Of a DNA stretch of 64,000 nt, positions 36,214 through 45,735 are shown one piece after another. This stretch comes from Nitrobacteraceae bacterium AZCC 1564 (GTDB lineage: Bacteria > Pseudomonadota > Alphaproteobacteria > Rhizobiales > Xanthobacteraceae). The stretch spans positions 5,347,001 to 5,411,000 of the forward strand of contig JBAGRR010000001.1 of assembly GCA_036924835.1 (NCBI GenBank), in the 5' to 3' direction. A program made the translations under genes and the position numbers. The notes below the pieces were generated by a model that saw only the letters and a list, made by a program, of their open reading frames with translations, did no database searches and was not told the DNA's origin. Each line of letters begins with the position of its first letter. Positions within the stretch are counted from its first letter, which is position 1.

Positions 36214-36747
36214 ATGACGACGCCTGGTTCCCACGCCTCGACAAGCGAGATCGATCTCGATGCGCTGTTTCGGCGGTATGCGACCGAACTTCATCAGCAC
36301 GCCTTTCGCCGGTTGAATGATCGGGAGGCGGCGGCCGATATCGTTCAGGACTCCTTCCTGCGCTTTCTGATCTGGAAGCGGGATCGCACCCACGCGTCCT
36401 TTCCCTATGGCCCGCGCTCGTTTCTGTGGAAGATCGTCGGTAATCTCAGCATCGACCTTATCCGCCGTAATCGCATCATCGGTCCGATGGTATCCCTCGA
36501 CGATGCACTGGAGGCTGTGGACCCGAGCCCGACGCCGGATCGCACTCTCGAAGCGCGCCAGCAATATCGCATCCTGAAGCGTGCGCTGGATGAGCTGCCG
36601 CCGCGCACCCGGCAGGCGCTGCTGCTCAACAGGGCCGAGGGGCTGAGTCACGCGGAAGTGGCTGTCAGGCTTGGCGTCTCGTCCAGCATGGCGACCAAAT
36701 ACATCATGACCGCGCTGGCCCATTGCGCCGACCGGATGCCGGACTGA
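36214..36747 (+). CDS. fecI: ECF RNA polymerase sigma factor, FecI-like
   Basis: The 177-residue protein has sigma region 2 (LFRRYATELHQHAFRRLNDREAAADIVQDSFLRFLI, then FLWKIVGNLSIDLIRRNRI) and region 4 (LPPRTRQALLLNRAEGLSHAEVAVRLGVSSSMATKYIMTALAHC). The downstream FecR and TonB receptor place it in the iron-starvation surface-signalling type. No region 3 is present. ATG 36214 is used; the frame extends upstream to 36028 without conserved residues. It probably activates the following fecR-receptor-PepSY genes. Confidence 0.93.
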   Translation: MTTPGSHASTSEIDLDALFRRYATELHQHAFRRLNDREAAADIVQDSFLRFLIWKRDRTHASFPYGPRSFLWKIVGNLSIDLIRRNRIIGPMVSLDDALEAVDPSPTPDRTLEARQQYRILKRALDELPPRTRQALLLNRAEGLSHAEVAVRLGVSSSMATKYIMTALAHCADRMPD

Positions 36748-36840
36748 TGCAAAATATTTCGTGAAATCTGCTGCAGTGTTTCGCGGCTCGTTCGTTTGAT
36801 CTGGTAGGGACCGGATTCATTCTCATCGCACTTCTCATTC

Positions 36841-37815
36841 ATGGCTCTTCCTCCCAAACCTCCGAACCCGCTTCCGCCATCGGAACGGTCCAACGACCCT
36901 TTGCGGGATGAGGCTTTGGCGTGGATCGCGCATCTGCATTCCGGCAATGAGACGGAGGCGGACTGGGCCTCGTTCGACGCCTGGCGCAAATTCGATGCGG
37001 CTCACGCCAAGGCGGCCCAGAAGGTGGAGAAAATCTGGGAGCAGCTTGGTCCGGCGCTGACGCAGGGGCGGCGGCGCAACTCGATCATCACCAGCATTCT
37101 GGTTGCGGTGGTCGCACTGTCAGGCCTTGCGTTCGCTTCAGGTCTTTTCGGTCCGCCAGCGGCGTACTTCGCGGATTTCAGCACGTCTGTCGGCGAAATC
37201 CGCACTGTCATCCTGAAGGACGGCTCGCGGGTTGATCTCGATACCGCGACCAGTTTCGACGTGGACGCCGATCAGAGACACATCGTGCTGCATACGGGGC
37301 GGATCTTCGTGCAGGTTGCGAGAGACCCAAGCAGGCCATTCTCGGTGACATCGGGCGACACGACAGTCCGCGCGCTCGGCACCGCGTTCGTGGTGCGCCG
37401 GGATGGTGATGCGACCACGGTCGCGGTGACGGAGCATGCCGTCAGCTTCTCCAACCGGCGCGACAGCTTGCGCGTAGAGGCGGGTCACGCGCTGACGTAC
37501 TCGCTCGCAAAGGGATTTGAGCAAACCCGCACGATCGATTTGGACACAGCGACATCGTGGCGCCGGGGAGAACTCGCGTTCGGCGACCGGCCGCTGAGCG
37601 ATGTGGTGAAGGAGATCGAGCGGTATCACCGCGGCAGGATCGTCATCCTGGGCGATGCGGTGGGTCGTCTGCCGGTGAGCGGTGTCTTCGATGTGAGGGA
37701 CACCGATACGCTGTTCGCATCGATTGAGCTCGCGCTTCCCGTGCAGGTGATCCGACTGCCCGGCGTTGCCATTCTGCGATGGAACTCATCACGCGCGCCT
37801 CCGCCAAGGAGTTAG
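36841..37815 (+). CDS. fecR: FecR-type anti-sigma/sigma regulator
   Basis: The 324-residue inner-membrane protein has a cytoplasmic domain that binds the sigma factor (RDEALAWIAHLHSGNETEADWASFDAWRKFDAAHAKA), one transmembrane helix (about 80-102: SIITSILVAVVALSGLAFASG), and a periplasmic FecR domain (STSVGEIRTVILKDGSRVDLDTATSFDV, RDPSRPFSVTSGDTTVRALGTAFVV). It relays the signal from the loaded receptor to FecI. Order and spacing match fecIR pairs. The C-terminal region (LSDVVKEIERYHRGRIV) is STN-like. Confidence 0.95.
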   Translation: MALPPKPPNPLPPSERSNDPLRDEALAWIAHLHSGNETEADWASFDAWRKFDAAHAKAAQKVEKIWEQLGPALTQGRRRNSIITSILVAVVALSGLAFASGLFGPPAAYFADFSTSVGEIRTVILKDGSRVDLDTATSFDVDADQRHIVLHTGRIFVQVARDPSRPFSVTSGDTTVRALGTAFVVRRDGDATTVAVTEHAVSFSNRRDSLRVEAGHALTYSLAKGFEQTRTIDLDTATSWRRGELAFGDRPLSDVVKEIERYHRGRIVILGDAVGRLPVSGVFDVRDTDTLFASIELALPVQVIRLPGVAILRWNSSRAPPPRS

Positions 37816-37919
37816 AGACGTTCTAGACGATTTTGTTGTCATGTTTTTCGCGTCGTCCGTTTCATCAGCAGGGAAGCGGCGCGTGCCGCCGGCTGCAAGT
37901 GAAACAGGGGCTGTGCAGG

Positions 37920-40364
37920 ATGCATTTGGGTTGGGGCAATTCGTTTTCGTCGTCGCGTGCGCTGAGGACGCTCCTTTTCTGTACGTCCGCGCTCGCGGCT
38001 GTATTGCCCGCAACACCATCATTGGCGCAAGGGGCTGCCGAAATGTCCGCGCCGCGGGGGCGTATGGCGTCGGTGCTGACGTTCGAGATTGCGCCCGGTA
38101 AGCTTTCCGATGCGCTCACCGCGTGGGCCAAAACGTCCGGCCTCAAGATCCTGGCACCAAGTGACAAGATCAAGGATGTGCAGACCGCGGGCGCAACTGG
38201 TCGTCTGACGTCTGCGGACGCGCTGCATCAGTTGCTGTCCGGCACAGAGCTTGATTACCGGATGACCAATGAGCGTCACGTCACGGTCTTCGATCCGAAG
38301 GCGGTGCTCGATGCCCATGCGCAAGCGGCGGGCGCGCTGCCGACGGTGGAGGTTACGGAAACCAAGCCCAATGACGCTAGTTCCTTGCCGCCGGTCTATG
38401 CCGGCGGGCAGGTGGCGAGCGGGGCAAAGCTAGGGCTGCTCGGCAATCGCGGCGTGTTCGATACACCGTTCAACACGACCAGCTATACGTCAAAGACGAT
38501 CGAAGACCAGCAGGCCAAGGCCATCGGCGACGTTCTGGCGAATGATCCCTCCGTTCGCATACTGAGCTCCCAACCCAATGGCGGTGAAACCTTCTTTATT
38601 CGCGGCTTTCCTGTCGCGAACGCAAACGTCGCGTTTGATGGTCTCTACGGCGTCGTTCCCTACTGGAAAGGTTCTGTCGCATCGGCCGAACGAATAGAGG
38701 TTGTGAAAGGCCCCGGCGCATTGCTGTTCGGGATGGCACCCGGCGGTTCTGTGGGAGGAAGCGTCAACATCGTTCCGAAGCGAGCAGGGGATGAGCCGCT
38801 CACGCGCGTGATCGGCAACTACGTGGCGGATTCGAATTTTGGTGGTCAGGTCGACGTAGGCCGACGGTTCGGCGACCAGAACGAGTTCGGCGTTCGCTTC
38901 AACGGTGTTTACCGCGATGGCGAGACGTATCGCGATACGTCGCAGCGCCAGGGTGAAGTTGCCCTTGGTCTCGATTATCGCGGCGAACGCGCAAGGGTCT
39001 CGCTCGATCTCGGCTACCTTGATCTGCGTTATAATGGGACTGAAGGCGCAATGTTCGCGGGAACGAACATCATTCCGCCAGCTCCGGATGCCAGGAAGCA
39101 GATCTTCCAGCCCTGGACCTATTACAACAGCCAGACGCTTTACGGCGCGGTGCGCGGCGAAGTGGATGTCACGGACAATGTGACGGTGTACGCTGCCGCA
39201 GGTGGCCGCAACTATAAGGATCAATATCTTCTGCCTTTTGGCAGTGGTCTGACCGCAGCCGGAAACTTCACCGAGAATTTTTCGCGGGCCAACGAATACT
39301 GGAATGCCTACACCGCAGAAACCGGTATCCGCGCCAAGTTTGACACCGGATTTGTCAGCCACCGTGTGAGTGTTGCGGCCAGCACCCTGGTGACCGAGAA
39401 TGGCAGCTTGAGCGACGCTAGCCTGCCGCCCGTAGCGTCCAATATCTACAATCCGACTTTTGTCGCCCGTCCTACCTATGCGTCTTTCGGCGCATTGCCA
39501 AAGACAGCGGCGAGTGAATTGAACGGCGTGGCAGTCGCCGACACGTTATCGGTTCTTCAGGAGCGAATTCAGTTCATCGTTGGTGCACGCTATCAGGAAG
39601 TACAGGCCGAAAATTTCAATGCAACAACGGGGGTGCGGACGTCCAATTATGAGAGCAACGCGGTGTCGCCGGCTTTTGGTGTGGTCGTGAAGCCGGTGGA
39701 ATCCATATCGCTCTACGCCAACTATATTGAAGGATTGAGTGCGGGTCTGGTCGCTCCGCCAGGTACGAACAACGCCGGCCAGGTGTTTCCACCCATCGTC
39801 TCAAAACAGACGGAGGGCGGCGTGAAGTTCAAAATGGGGGCGCTCGGCGCGACTGTCGGTTACTTCGACATCACGCTCCCGAGTATCTTTAATGACAACA
39901 ATACATACGTAATGAATGGGCTGCAAAGAAACAGCGGCGTTGAGTTCAATGTCTTCGGTGAAATCACGCCCGGTTTGCGGGCTCTTGGCGGCTTCATGTT
40001 TCTTGAAGCCGAGCTGGAGAAAACTGCTGGCGGCACCTTCGACGGAAACATGCCGACCAACGTTCCGCGTAGAAGCGTCAATCTCGGCGTGGAGTGGGAT
40101 ACGCCCTTCATTCATGGCCTTACTTTGACTGCTCGGGGAATCTACACGAGCTCGGTCTACGTCAATCAGGCGAACACCCAGGTTTTGCCCGACTGGACGC
40201 GATATGACGTAGGAGCGCGCTACAAGATCGAGCGGGCGAACGGCAAGCCAGTTACCATCGTCGCAAACGTAATCAATGTCTTCGACAAGGCCTATTGGTC
40301 TTCGGCCTCGCTCTATCGAGGTGCCCCGAGAACCTTCATGCTCTCGACCGTTTTTGATTTCTAA
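37920..40364 (+). CDS. TonB-dependent ferrisiderophore receptor with signalling domain
   Basis: The 814-residue outer-membrane receptor has a signal peptide (SSSRALRTLLFCTSALAAVLPATPSLAQ), an N-terminal STN signalling domain (about 45-125: FEIAPGKLSDALTAWAKTSGLKI, LTSADALHQLLSGTELDY), a plug with the motif FIRGFPVANANVAFDG and VKGPGALLFGMAPGGSVGG, and a 22-strand barrel ending with the aromatic FMLSTVFDF. The STN domain fits regulation through FecR and FecI. The ligand is a ferric siderophore of unknown type. The frame is open upstream to 37833; the ATG at 37920 gives a proper signal peptide. Confidence 0.94.
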   Translation: MHLGWGNSFSSSRALRTLLFCTSALAAVLPATPSLAQGAAEMSAPRGRMASVLTFEIAPGKLSDALTAWAKTSGLKILAPSDKIKDVQTAGATGRLTSADALHQLLSGTELDYRMTNERHVTVFDPKAVLDAHAQAAGALPTVEVTETKPNDASSLPPVYAGGQVASGAKLGLLGNRGVFDTPFNTTSYTSKTIEDQQAKAIGDVLANDPSVRILSSQPNGGETFFIRGFPVANANVAFDGLYGVVPYWKGSVASAERIEVVKGPGALLFGMAPGGSVGGSVNIVPKRAGDEPLTRVIGNYVADSNFGGQVDVGRRFGDQNEFGVRFNGVYRDGETYRDTSQRQGEVALGLDYRGERARVSLDLGYLDLRYNGTEGAMFAGTNIIPPAPDARKQIFQPWTYYNSQTLYGAVRGEVDVTDNVTVYAAAGGRNYKDQYLLPFGSGLTAAGNFTENFSRANEYWNAYTAETGIRAKFDTGFVSHRVSVAASTLVTENGSLSDASLPPVASNIYNPTFVARPTYASFGALPKTAASELNGVAVADTLSVLQERIQFIVGARYQEVQAENFNATTGVRTSNYESNAVSPAFGVVVKPVESISLYANYIEGLSAGLVAPPGTNNAGQVFPPIVSKQTEGGVKFKMGALGATVGYFDITLPSIFNDNNTYVMNGLQRNSGVEFNVFGEITPGLRALGGFMFLEAELEKTAGGTFDGNMPTNVPRRSVNLGVEWDTPFIHGLTLTARGIYTSSVYVNQANTQVLPDWTRYDVGARYKIERANGKPVTIVANVINVFDKAYWSSASLYRGAPRTFMLSTVFDF

Positions 40365-40381
40365 GATCGAACAGATCATCA

Positions 40382-41641
40382 ATGAAGCCTCGCCTGATAT
40401 TTACGCTCCTCCACCGATGGGCTGGATTGACGATCGCGGCTTTCATCTTCTTCAGTGGGATCACGGGCGCAATCATCTCCTGGGACCACGAGATCGATGA
40501 ATTGATCAATTCCGATTTTTTGAAGACGACCTCAACGGGGCCGCGGATACCGCCATTGGACATGCTCGCGCGGGCTCAGGCGCGCGAGCCGCAGGCTTAC
40601 GTGGGCTACATCAAGATGGTGCCCGATGAAGGCGATACCTATGAGATCGGGTTTCAGCCGCGGCAGAATCCTGCGACTGGGAAAGCTTACGAACTCGGTT
40701 TCAACCGGATTTATTATGATCCTGTCAGCGGAGCGGAAGTCGGTCGCCGCGAACGAGGCGCGGTCTGGCCGATCAACCGCGCGAACTTCGTGTCGTTTCT
40801 CTACAGGCTGCACTACACGTTGTGTGCGCCGCAGATGTGGGGCATTGATCGATGGGGGCAGTGGCTGTTGGGCATCGTTGCCTCGATCTGGACCATCGAT
40901 TGCTTCGTGGGCTTCTATCTAACGTTGCCTGCGCGTAACGCGTCGCCTTCGAGCGGTGATGTTGCGGTCCATAAAGCGTCGGAGCGCAGATTTTGGCGGC
41001 GGTGGTGGCCATCGTGGAAGATCAAGGTGAGGGGCAGCCCTTATCGGATCAACTTCGACATTCACCGTGCGGTTGGACTGTGGACCTGGGTTGTGCTTTT
41101 CACCATCGCCTTCACGGGATTCTCGATGAATCTCAGCCGTGAGGTGTTTATGCCGGCGCTCTCGCTGATTTCGAGAGTAACACCCAATGTTTTCAACGAG
41201 CGCCCGATCAGTGATCCCAATCAGCCGGTGGCCCCTAAGATTGATTACCCCGTGATTTTAGATCGCGCCGAACAGGACGCGCGCGCGCGAGGGTGGTCCG
41301 ATCCAGCAGGCACGATGTTCTATGCAGCGCGTTATGGCATCTATGGCGTCATCTTTTTTGCGCCGGGTGATGAGCGCGATGTCTCGGGCGTTGGCCCGCC
41401 GATCCTCTATTACGATGGTCAGGATGGTCACTATCTTGGTGATCGTCTGCCATGGAAGGGAACCACAGCTGATCTGTTTGTGCAGGCTCAGTTTCCGTTA
41501 CATTCAGGACGGATTCTTGGATTGCCAGGCCGCATTCTGATTTCGCTAATGGGGCTCCTGTCGGCGGCGCTCTCGGTCACCGGTGTTGTCATTTGGGCAC
41601 GCAAGCGGCGGGCGCGTAATATCGCTTTGGCAATGAAGTGA
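40382..41641 (+). CDS. PepSY-domain membrane protein, PiuB-like (siderophore reduction/utilisation)
   Basis: The 419-residue protein has four strongly hydrophobic helices (about 12-32, 155-180, 222-245 and 385-408) and PepSY-like extracytoplasmic segments. Conserved histidines in HRWAG, LHYTLC and DIHRAVGLW suggest heme-dependent electron transfer. PiuB/PepSY-TM proteins often follow TonB receptors and reduce ferric siderophores in the periplasm. It starts 17 bp after the receptor stop, so it is the last gene of the fec-type operon. Substrate is inferred from context. Confidence 0.9.
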   Translation: MKPRLIFTLLHRWAGLTIAAFIFFSGITGAIISWDHEIDELINSDFLKTTSTGPRIPPLDMLARAQAREPQAYVGYIKMVPDEGDTYEIGFQPRQNPATGKAYELGFNRIYYDPVSGAEVGRRERGAVWPINRANFVSFLYRLHYTLCAPQMWGIDRWGQWLLGIVASIWTIDCFVGFYLTLPARNASPSSGDVAVHKASERRFWRRWWPSWKIKVRGSPYRINFDIHRAVGLWTWVVLFTIAFTGFSMNLSREVFMPALSLISRVTPNVFNERPISDPNQPVAPKIDYPVILDRAEQDARARGWSDPAGTMFYAARYGIYGVIFFAPGDERDVSGVGPPILYYDGQDGHYLGDRLPWKGTTADLFVQAQFPLHSGRILGLPGRILISLMGLLSAALSVTGVVIWARKRRARNIALAMK

Positions 41642-41646
41642 CGCCA

Positions 41647-42459
41647 TCATTGCCCATAAGCGAGCAGGTGTTGGGAGATATCGTCGGCCGCCGCTTTCAG
41701 GTCGGACATGAAGGCCTTGAACAGCGCCTTCGGCGAATGGCGCGCGAGATTGGTGGAGAGGTTGATGGCGGCGATGGTGCTGCCATTGGCGCCGTAGATC
41801 GGGACGGCCATGCCGAACGCGCCGAGTTCGAGTTCCTCGACGACCATGCTCCAGCCCTCCGCGCGCACTTTTTCAATCTCGCGTTCAAGCTTGCGCACAT
41901 CCGTTACGGTCGTACGCGTCCATTGCCGCCGCTCCGCATTGGAGAGAACTGTTGAGCATTCCTCTTCCGGCAGGCCCGCGAGCAGCACGCGTCCCATCGA
42001 CGTGCAGAACGCAGGGATACGGCTGCCGGTGATCAAGCCGCGCCGCAGCACGCTCGTGACTTCGGCGCGCGCGATATAGAGCACGTCCGCGCCGTCGAGC
42101 ACCGAGATGGCGACGACCTCGTCGGCCTTGCGCGATAGCGTCTCGATCACGGGCTGCGCCACCTCGCGCAGCGAGAGCGACGACAAATACGCAAAGCCGA
42201 GCTGGAGAACACGCGGCGTCAGCATGAAGTCGTCGCCGTCCTGCTGCGCCATGCCAAGCGTCACCAGCGTGTAGAGCAGGCGGCGCGCGCCGGCTCGCGT
42301 CAGACTCGTTTGCCGCGCGACATCCGTGAGCGTGAGTTTCCGCTGATGGCCGAACGCCGCAATCACGGCGAGGCCCTTGGCGAAGGCTTCGACGAAGGTG
42401 TCGCTGCCGCCCGGCCATTTCGAGATGTCTGTCCACGGATCGCTGACACGTGTGGTCAT
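41647..42459 (-). CDS. IclR-family transcriptional regulator
   Basis: This 270-residue regulator has an N-terminal winged helix (about 27-90: SDTFVEAFAKGLAVIAAFGHQRKLTLTDVARQTSLTRAGARRLLYTL) and an IclR effector domain (EVVAISVLDGADVLYIARAE, PAFCTSMGRVLLAGLPEEE, GAFGMAVPIYGANGSTIAAINLS). It resembles PcaR/PobR/PcaU regulators of aromatic catabolism. AAGGG precedes the ATG at 42459. It diverges from the Bug-led operon, and two PcaR-box-like palindromes lie in the 97-bp gap. Regulation of that operon is therefore likely; the effector is unknown. Confidence 0.93.
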   Translation of the reverse strand: MTTRVSDPWTDISKWPGGSDTFVEAFAKGLAVIAAFGHQRKLTLTDVARQTSLTRAGARRLLYTLVTLGMAQQDGDDFMLTPRVLQLGFAYLSSLSLREVAQPVIETLSRKADEVVAISVLDGADVLYIARAEVTSVLRRGLITGSRIPAFCTSMGRVLLAGLPEEECSTVLSNAERRQWTRTTVTDVRKLEREIEKVRAEGWSMVVEELELGAFGMAVPIYGANGSTIAAINLSTNLARHSPKALFKAFMSDLKAAADDISQHLLAYGQ

Positions 42460-42503
42460 TGCCAAACCCTTTGTTGCCAAACCTTTCGGCTGCGGCTAAC
42501 GTT

Positions 42504-42537
42504 GTTCGATAGTCGACAATAAGTTCGACAGTCGAAC
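42504..42537 (+). promoter_or_regulatory. Two PcaR-box-like operators for the IclR regulator
   Basis: GTTCGATAGTCGACA (42504-42518) and GTTCGACAGTCGAAC (42523-42537) are 15-bp near-palindromes; the second is a perfect inverted repeat about CAG. They resemble the PcaR box GTTCGATAATCGCAC of pseudomonads. They lie between the divergent IclR gene and the Bug gene, ending 19 bp before the Bug ATG. Confidence 0.75.
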
Positions 42538-42556
42538 AATGAAAGAGGGGAAAACG

Positions 42557-43537
42557 ATGCGGCGACCATTTAATTTTTTGAAAACTCTGGCCGTGGGCGC
42601 GCTCTGCATGGCGGCGTCCACCGCGATGGCAGCGGATGATTTTCCGACCCGCCCGATCAAGATCGTCGTGCCCGCTGCCGCTGGCGGCCCCACGCACATC
42701 ACCGCGCAACTGCTCGCGGACAAGATGCAGGCGTCGCTCGGCCAGCCGGTGATCGTCGAGCCGAAGCCTGGCGCCGGAAACAATCTCGGCGCGGAGTATG
42801 TCGCGCGAAGCGAGCCGGACGGCTACACGCTGCTGTTCGCCACCACGGGCACCCACGCCATCAACCAGACGCTGTTCAAGAAGCTGCCGTTCGATCCGAT
42901 CAAGGATTTCGAGCCGGTGTCGCTGGTAGTGCAATATCCGTTGATGCTCGTGGTCTCGCCGGATCTGCCGGTGAAAACGGTGAAGGACTTGATCGACTAC
43001 GCCAAGAAGAATCCCGGCAAGCTCAACCGTGCTTCCGGCGGCATGGGCACGTCGATGCATCTGTCGGGTGAACTCTTCGTCAAGCAGGCCGACATCGACG
43101 CACCGCATGTGCCGTACAAGGGCAGTGCGCCCGCGCTCAACGATCTGATGGGCGGCCATGTGCAGCTGATGTTCGATTCCATGATCACCACCATGCCGCT
43201 GGTCGAGGGCGGCAAGCTGCGCGCGCTGGCGGTGACAGGCAAGAAGCGCTCGCCGCTGCTGCCCAACGTACCAACGATTGCCGAGAGCGGCCTGCCGGAT
43301 TACGAGGCCACCGGCTGGACAGGCATTGTCGTGCCCGCGGGAACGCCGCGCGATGTCGTCATGAAACTGAATGGCGCGATCGTCGCAGCTCTCAAGTCGC
43401 CCGAATTGCAGGAAGCTTTCAAGAAGCAGGCTGCCGAACCTGTCGGCTCGACGCCCGAAGAGTTCGCCGCCTTCATCCGCAAGGAAACCGACAAGTGGGG
43501 CAAGACCATCCGCGCCGCGGGCATCAGTGCTGACTGA
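42557..43537 (+). CDS. Bug-family solute-binding receptor
   Basis: The 326-residue periplasmic protein has a Sec signal (NFLKTLAVGALCMAASTAMAA) and the Bug/TctC fold: IKIVVPAAAGGPTHITAQLLADKM, VEPKPGAGNNLGAEYVARSEPDGYTLLFATTGTHAIN, APHVPYKGSAPALNDLMGGHVQLMFDSM and FAAFIRKETDKWGKTIRAAGI. It probably captures the substrate of the downstream catabolic enzymes. GAGGGGAAAACG precedes the ATG; another ATG is 18 bp upstream. It is the first gene of an operon that runs to the ferredoxin gene. Confidence 0.93.
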   Translation: MRRPFNFLKTLAVGALCMAASTAMAADDFPTRPIKIVVPAAAGGPTHITAQLLADKMQASLGQPVIVEPKPGAGNNLGAEYVARSEPDGYTLLFATTGTHAINQTLFKKLPFDPIKDFEPVSLVVQYPLMLVVSPDLPVKTVKDLIDYAKKNPGKLNRASGGMGTSMHLSGELFVKQADIDAPHVPYKGSAPALNDLMGGHVQLMFDSMITTMPLVEGGKLRALAVTGKKRSPLLPNVPTIAESGLPDYEATGWTGIVVPAGTPRDVVMKLNGAIVAALKSPELQEAFKKQAAEPVGSTPEEFAAFIRKETDKWGKTIRAAGISAD

Positions 43538-43569
43538 TCGCCGTCGCTCCTCATTCTCCAATCGGAACA

Positions 43570-44628
43570 ATGCTTATGCTGCAACCTTTGGTCTCCGAGA
43601 AGAAGATCGATTGCGATGTTCACGTCACGTTGCCGACCACGGCCAAGCTGCTGCCGTATCTCGACGATTACTGGCGTGAGCAGGTCACGACGCGCGGCAT
43701 CGACCGCCTGGAGTTAACTAGCGATATCTCGAACATGAGTCCGGCCGTGCGGCCGGACTGGAAGCTCACGAGCGATGTCGAGACGGTGCGGACGCTGGCG
43801 CTCGATCCGTTCGAGACCGACATCGCCATCTGCAGTTGTCTCTACGGCGCGCAGGCGGTCTATAACGCGGACCTCGCGGCGGCACTGTGCCGTGCGATGA
43901 ACGAGTGGCTGGCCGAAGATTTCCTCGGCAAGGACGAGCGGCTGCGCGGATCGATCGTGTTGCCTGTGCAGCACCCGGAGAAGGCGGCGCAGGAAATCGA
44001 ACGGCTCGCGCCCGACCGGCGCTTTGTTCAGGCGTCGATGATGGCTATGGGCGACACGCCGCTTGGCCGTCGCTATCTCTGGCCGATCTATGCCGCTGCG
44101 GAAAAGCATGGCTTTCCCATCGGGATTCATGCCGTCACGGCCTACCGGTTTGCACCGTGGACCAACGGATGGCCGTCCTACCACATCGAGGATCAGATCG
44201 CGCAAAGCGTCGGCATGCAGGCGCAGCTGCTGAGCATGATCACCGAAGGCGTATTCGAGGAATTCCCGAAGCTGAAGGTGGTGCTGCTCGATTCCGGGGT
44301 TACATGGCTGCCGCCATTCCTGTGGCGCGTCGATAAGCTGTGGCGCGGCCTGCGCATGGAGGTGCCGTGGCTCAGGCGATCGCCGACCGAGATCGTGTCG
44401 CAGCACGTCCGCTTCGCACTGCAGCCGTTCGACGGCCCGAACGATGCACAGATAGTCCAGGAGCTGGTCGAGCAGATCGGCGAACACATGCTGCTGTACT
44501 CGACCGATTATCCGCGCTGGAATTTCGACGGCACCGATGCCGTGCCACTACAGGGACAGCCGGAGCTGATGCGTAAGCTGCGCACGGACAATCCATTCGA
44601 AACCTACGCGCGGCTGCGGGAGGTGTGA
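43570..44628 (+). CDS. Amidohydrolase-2 family metal-dependent hydrolase/decarboxylase, paralogue A
   Basis: This 352-residue TIM-barrel enzyme has the metal-binding DCDVHVTLP at its start, a histidine in GFPIGIHAVTAY near 190, and the catalytic aspartate in LLYSTDYPRWNFD near 310. These fit the ACMSD/amidohydrolase-2 family of non-oxidative decarboxylases and C-C hydrolases acting on aromatic or ring-cleavage acids. It is 1 bp from a paralogue with the same layout, so the two may form a heteromer or do consecutive steps. The substrate is unknown. Confidence 0.9.
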   Translation: MLMLQPLVSEKKIDCDVHVTLPTTAKLLPYLDDYWREQVTTRGIDRLELTSDISNMSPAVRPDWKLTSDVETVRTLALDPFETDIAICSCLYGAQAVYNADLAAALCRAMNEWLAEDFLGKDERLRGSIVLPVQHPEKAAQEIERLAPDRRFVQASMMAMGDTPLGRRYLWPIYAAAEKHGFPIGIHAVTAYRFAPWTNGWPSYHIEDQIAQSVGMQAQLLSMITEGVFEEFPKLKVVLLDSGVTWLPPFLWRVDKLWRGLRMEVPWLRRSPTEIVSQHVRFALQPFDGPNDAQIVQELVEQIGEHMLLYSTDYPRWNFDGTDAVPLQGQPELMRKLRTDNPFETYARLREV

Positions 44629-44629
44629 C

Positions 44630-45733
44630 ATGACCGTCATCGAGAGCCCTCAGGCGAGTGCTGCCAAGAAGGCGGACAACGGTATTATCGACTGCGATAT
44701 TCATCCGCTGCCGAAGAACGCGAAGAGTCTGCATCCCTATCTGCCGAAGCGCTGGCAGGAGCATTCGGAGCAATTCGGCGGGCATCTGCGCCAGCCGTTT
44801 ATCCACACGACGCAATATCCGCGTTCGGCTCCGCTGATCTGCCGCCGCGATGCTTGGCCGCCATCCGGTGGTCCGCCGGGCTCCGATCTCGACTTCATGC
44901 GCGAGCAGCATCTCGATCCGTTCAATATCATCAACGGCATTCTCATTCCGCTGTTCGGCAACGTCGGCAGCGAACGCAACCTGGGATACGCCGAAGCGCT
45001 CGCCACAGCGCACAACGATTGGCAAGTGGCGGAGTGGTTCGACAAGGAGCCACGCCTGCGCGGTTCGCTCGTGGTCTCGCAGGACGATCCTGTGGCTGCG
45101 GTGAAGGAGATCGAGCGCTGCGCGCGCGACCAGCGTTTTGTGCAGATCATGCTGGCGCCGCGCAGCAGCGAGCCGTTGGGGCGGCAACGCTACTGGCCGA
45201 TTTATGAAGCCGCCGAGGCGCACAACCTGCCGCTCGGCATTCACTCTTACGGCGTCGGCGGGCATGCCTCGACGGGCGGTGGTTGGCCGTCGTTCTATAT
45301 GGACGAGCATTACGCCACCACCATGGGCGGGCCCGCGACCATGAGCAGTCTTGTGCTCGAAGGCGTGCTCGAGCGTTTCCCGAAGGTGCGCGTGGTGTTG
45401 GTCGAAATCGGCTTCGCGTGGGTGCCGAGCTTCATGTGGCGTATGGATCGTTTGTGGGAGCGACTGAAAGGCGAAGTCCCGCATCTGGCGCATCCGCCGT
45501 CGCATTATGTGAAGCGCAATTTCTGGTACACGACCCAGCCGATGGAAGAGCCGGGCAGGCCGGACGATCTGCGTCGCACCTTCGACTGGGTGGGCTGGGA
45601 CCGGCTGTTGTTCTCCACCGACTATCCGCATTGGGACCAGGATGACCCGGCTTATGCCTTCAACGTCAAGCTGACGCCTGCCGAGCGTCGGAAAATCTGT
45701 CACGACAACGCCAAACAGTTCTACCGGTTCTGA
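44630..45733 (+). CDS. Amidohydrolase-2 family metal-dependent hydrolase/decarboxylase, paralogue B
   Basis: This 367-residue enzyme shares the fold and motifs of the preceding gene: DCDIHPLPKN, LPLGIHSYGVGGHAS, VVLVEIGFAWVPSFMWRMD and LLFSTDYPHWDQDDP. It begins 1 base after the stop of paralogue A and ends 2 bases before the Rieske gene, so it is cotranscribed. The extra loop KNAKSLHPYLPKRWQEH near the N-terminus and SAPLICRRDAWPPSGGPPGSD are typical of the family branch found in soil bacteria next to Bug receptors and Rieske proteins. Substrate unknown. Confidence 0.9.
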   Translation: MTVIESPQASAAKKADNGIIDCDIHPLPKNAKSLHPYLPKRWQEHSEQFGGHLRQPFIHTTQYPRSAPLICRRDAWPPSGGPPGSDLDFMREQHLDPFNIINGILIPLFGNVGSERNLGYAEALATAHNDWQVAEWFDKEPRLRGSLVVSQDDPVAAVKEIERCARDQRFVQIMLAPRSSEPLGRQRYWPIYEAAEAHNLPLGIHSYGVGGHASTGGGWPSFYMDEHYATTMGGPATMSSLVLEGVLERFPKVRVVLVEIGFAWVPSFMWRMDRLWERLKGEVPHLAHPPSHYVKRNFWYTTQPMEEPGRPDDLRRTFDWVGWDRLLFSTDYPHWDQDDPAYAFNVKLTPAERRKICHDNAKQFYRF

Positions 45734-45735
45734 CC

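Noticed and set aside
41885-43570. A 561-codon minus-strand frame across the IclR and Bug genes
   Set aside because: It overlaps two well-supported genes in other frames and encodes Arg-rich, domain-free sequence.
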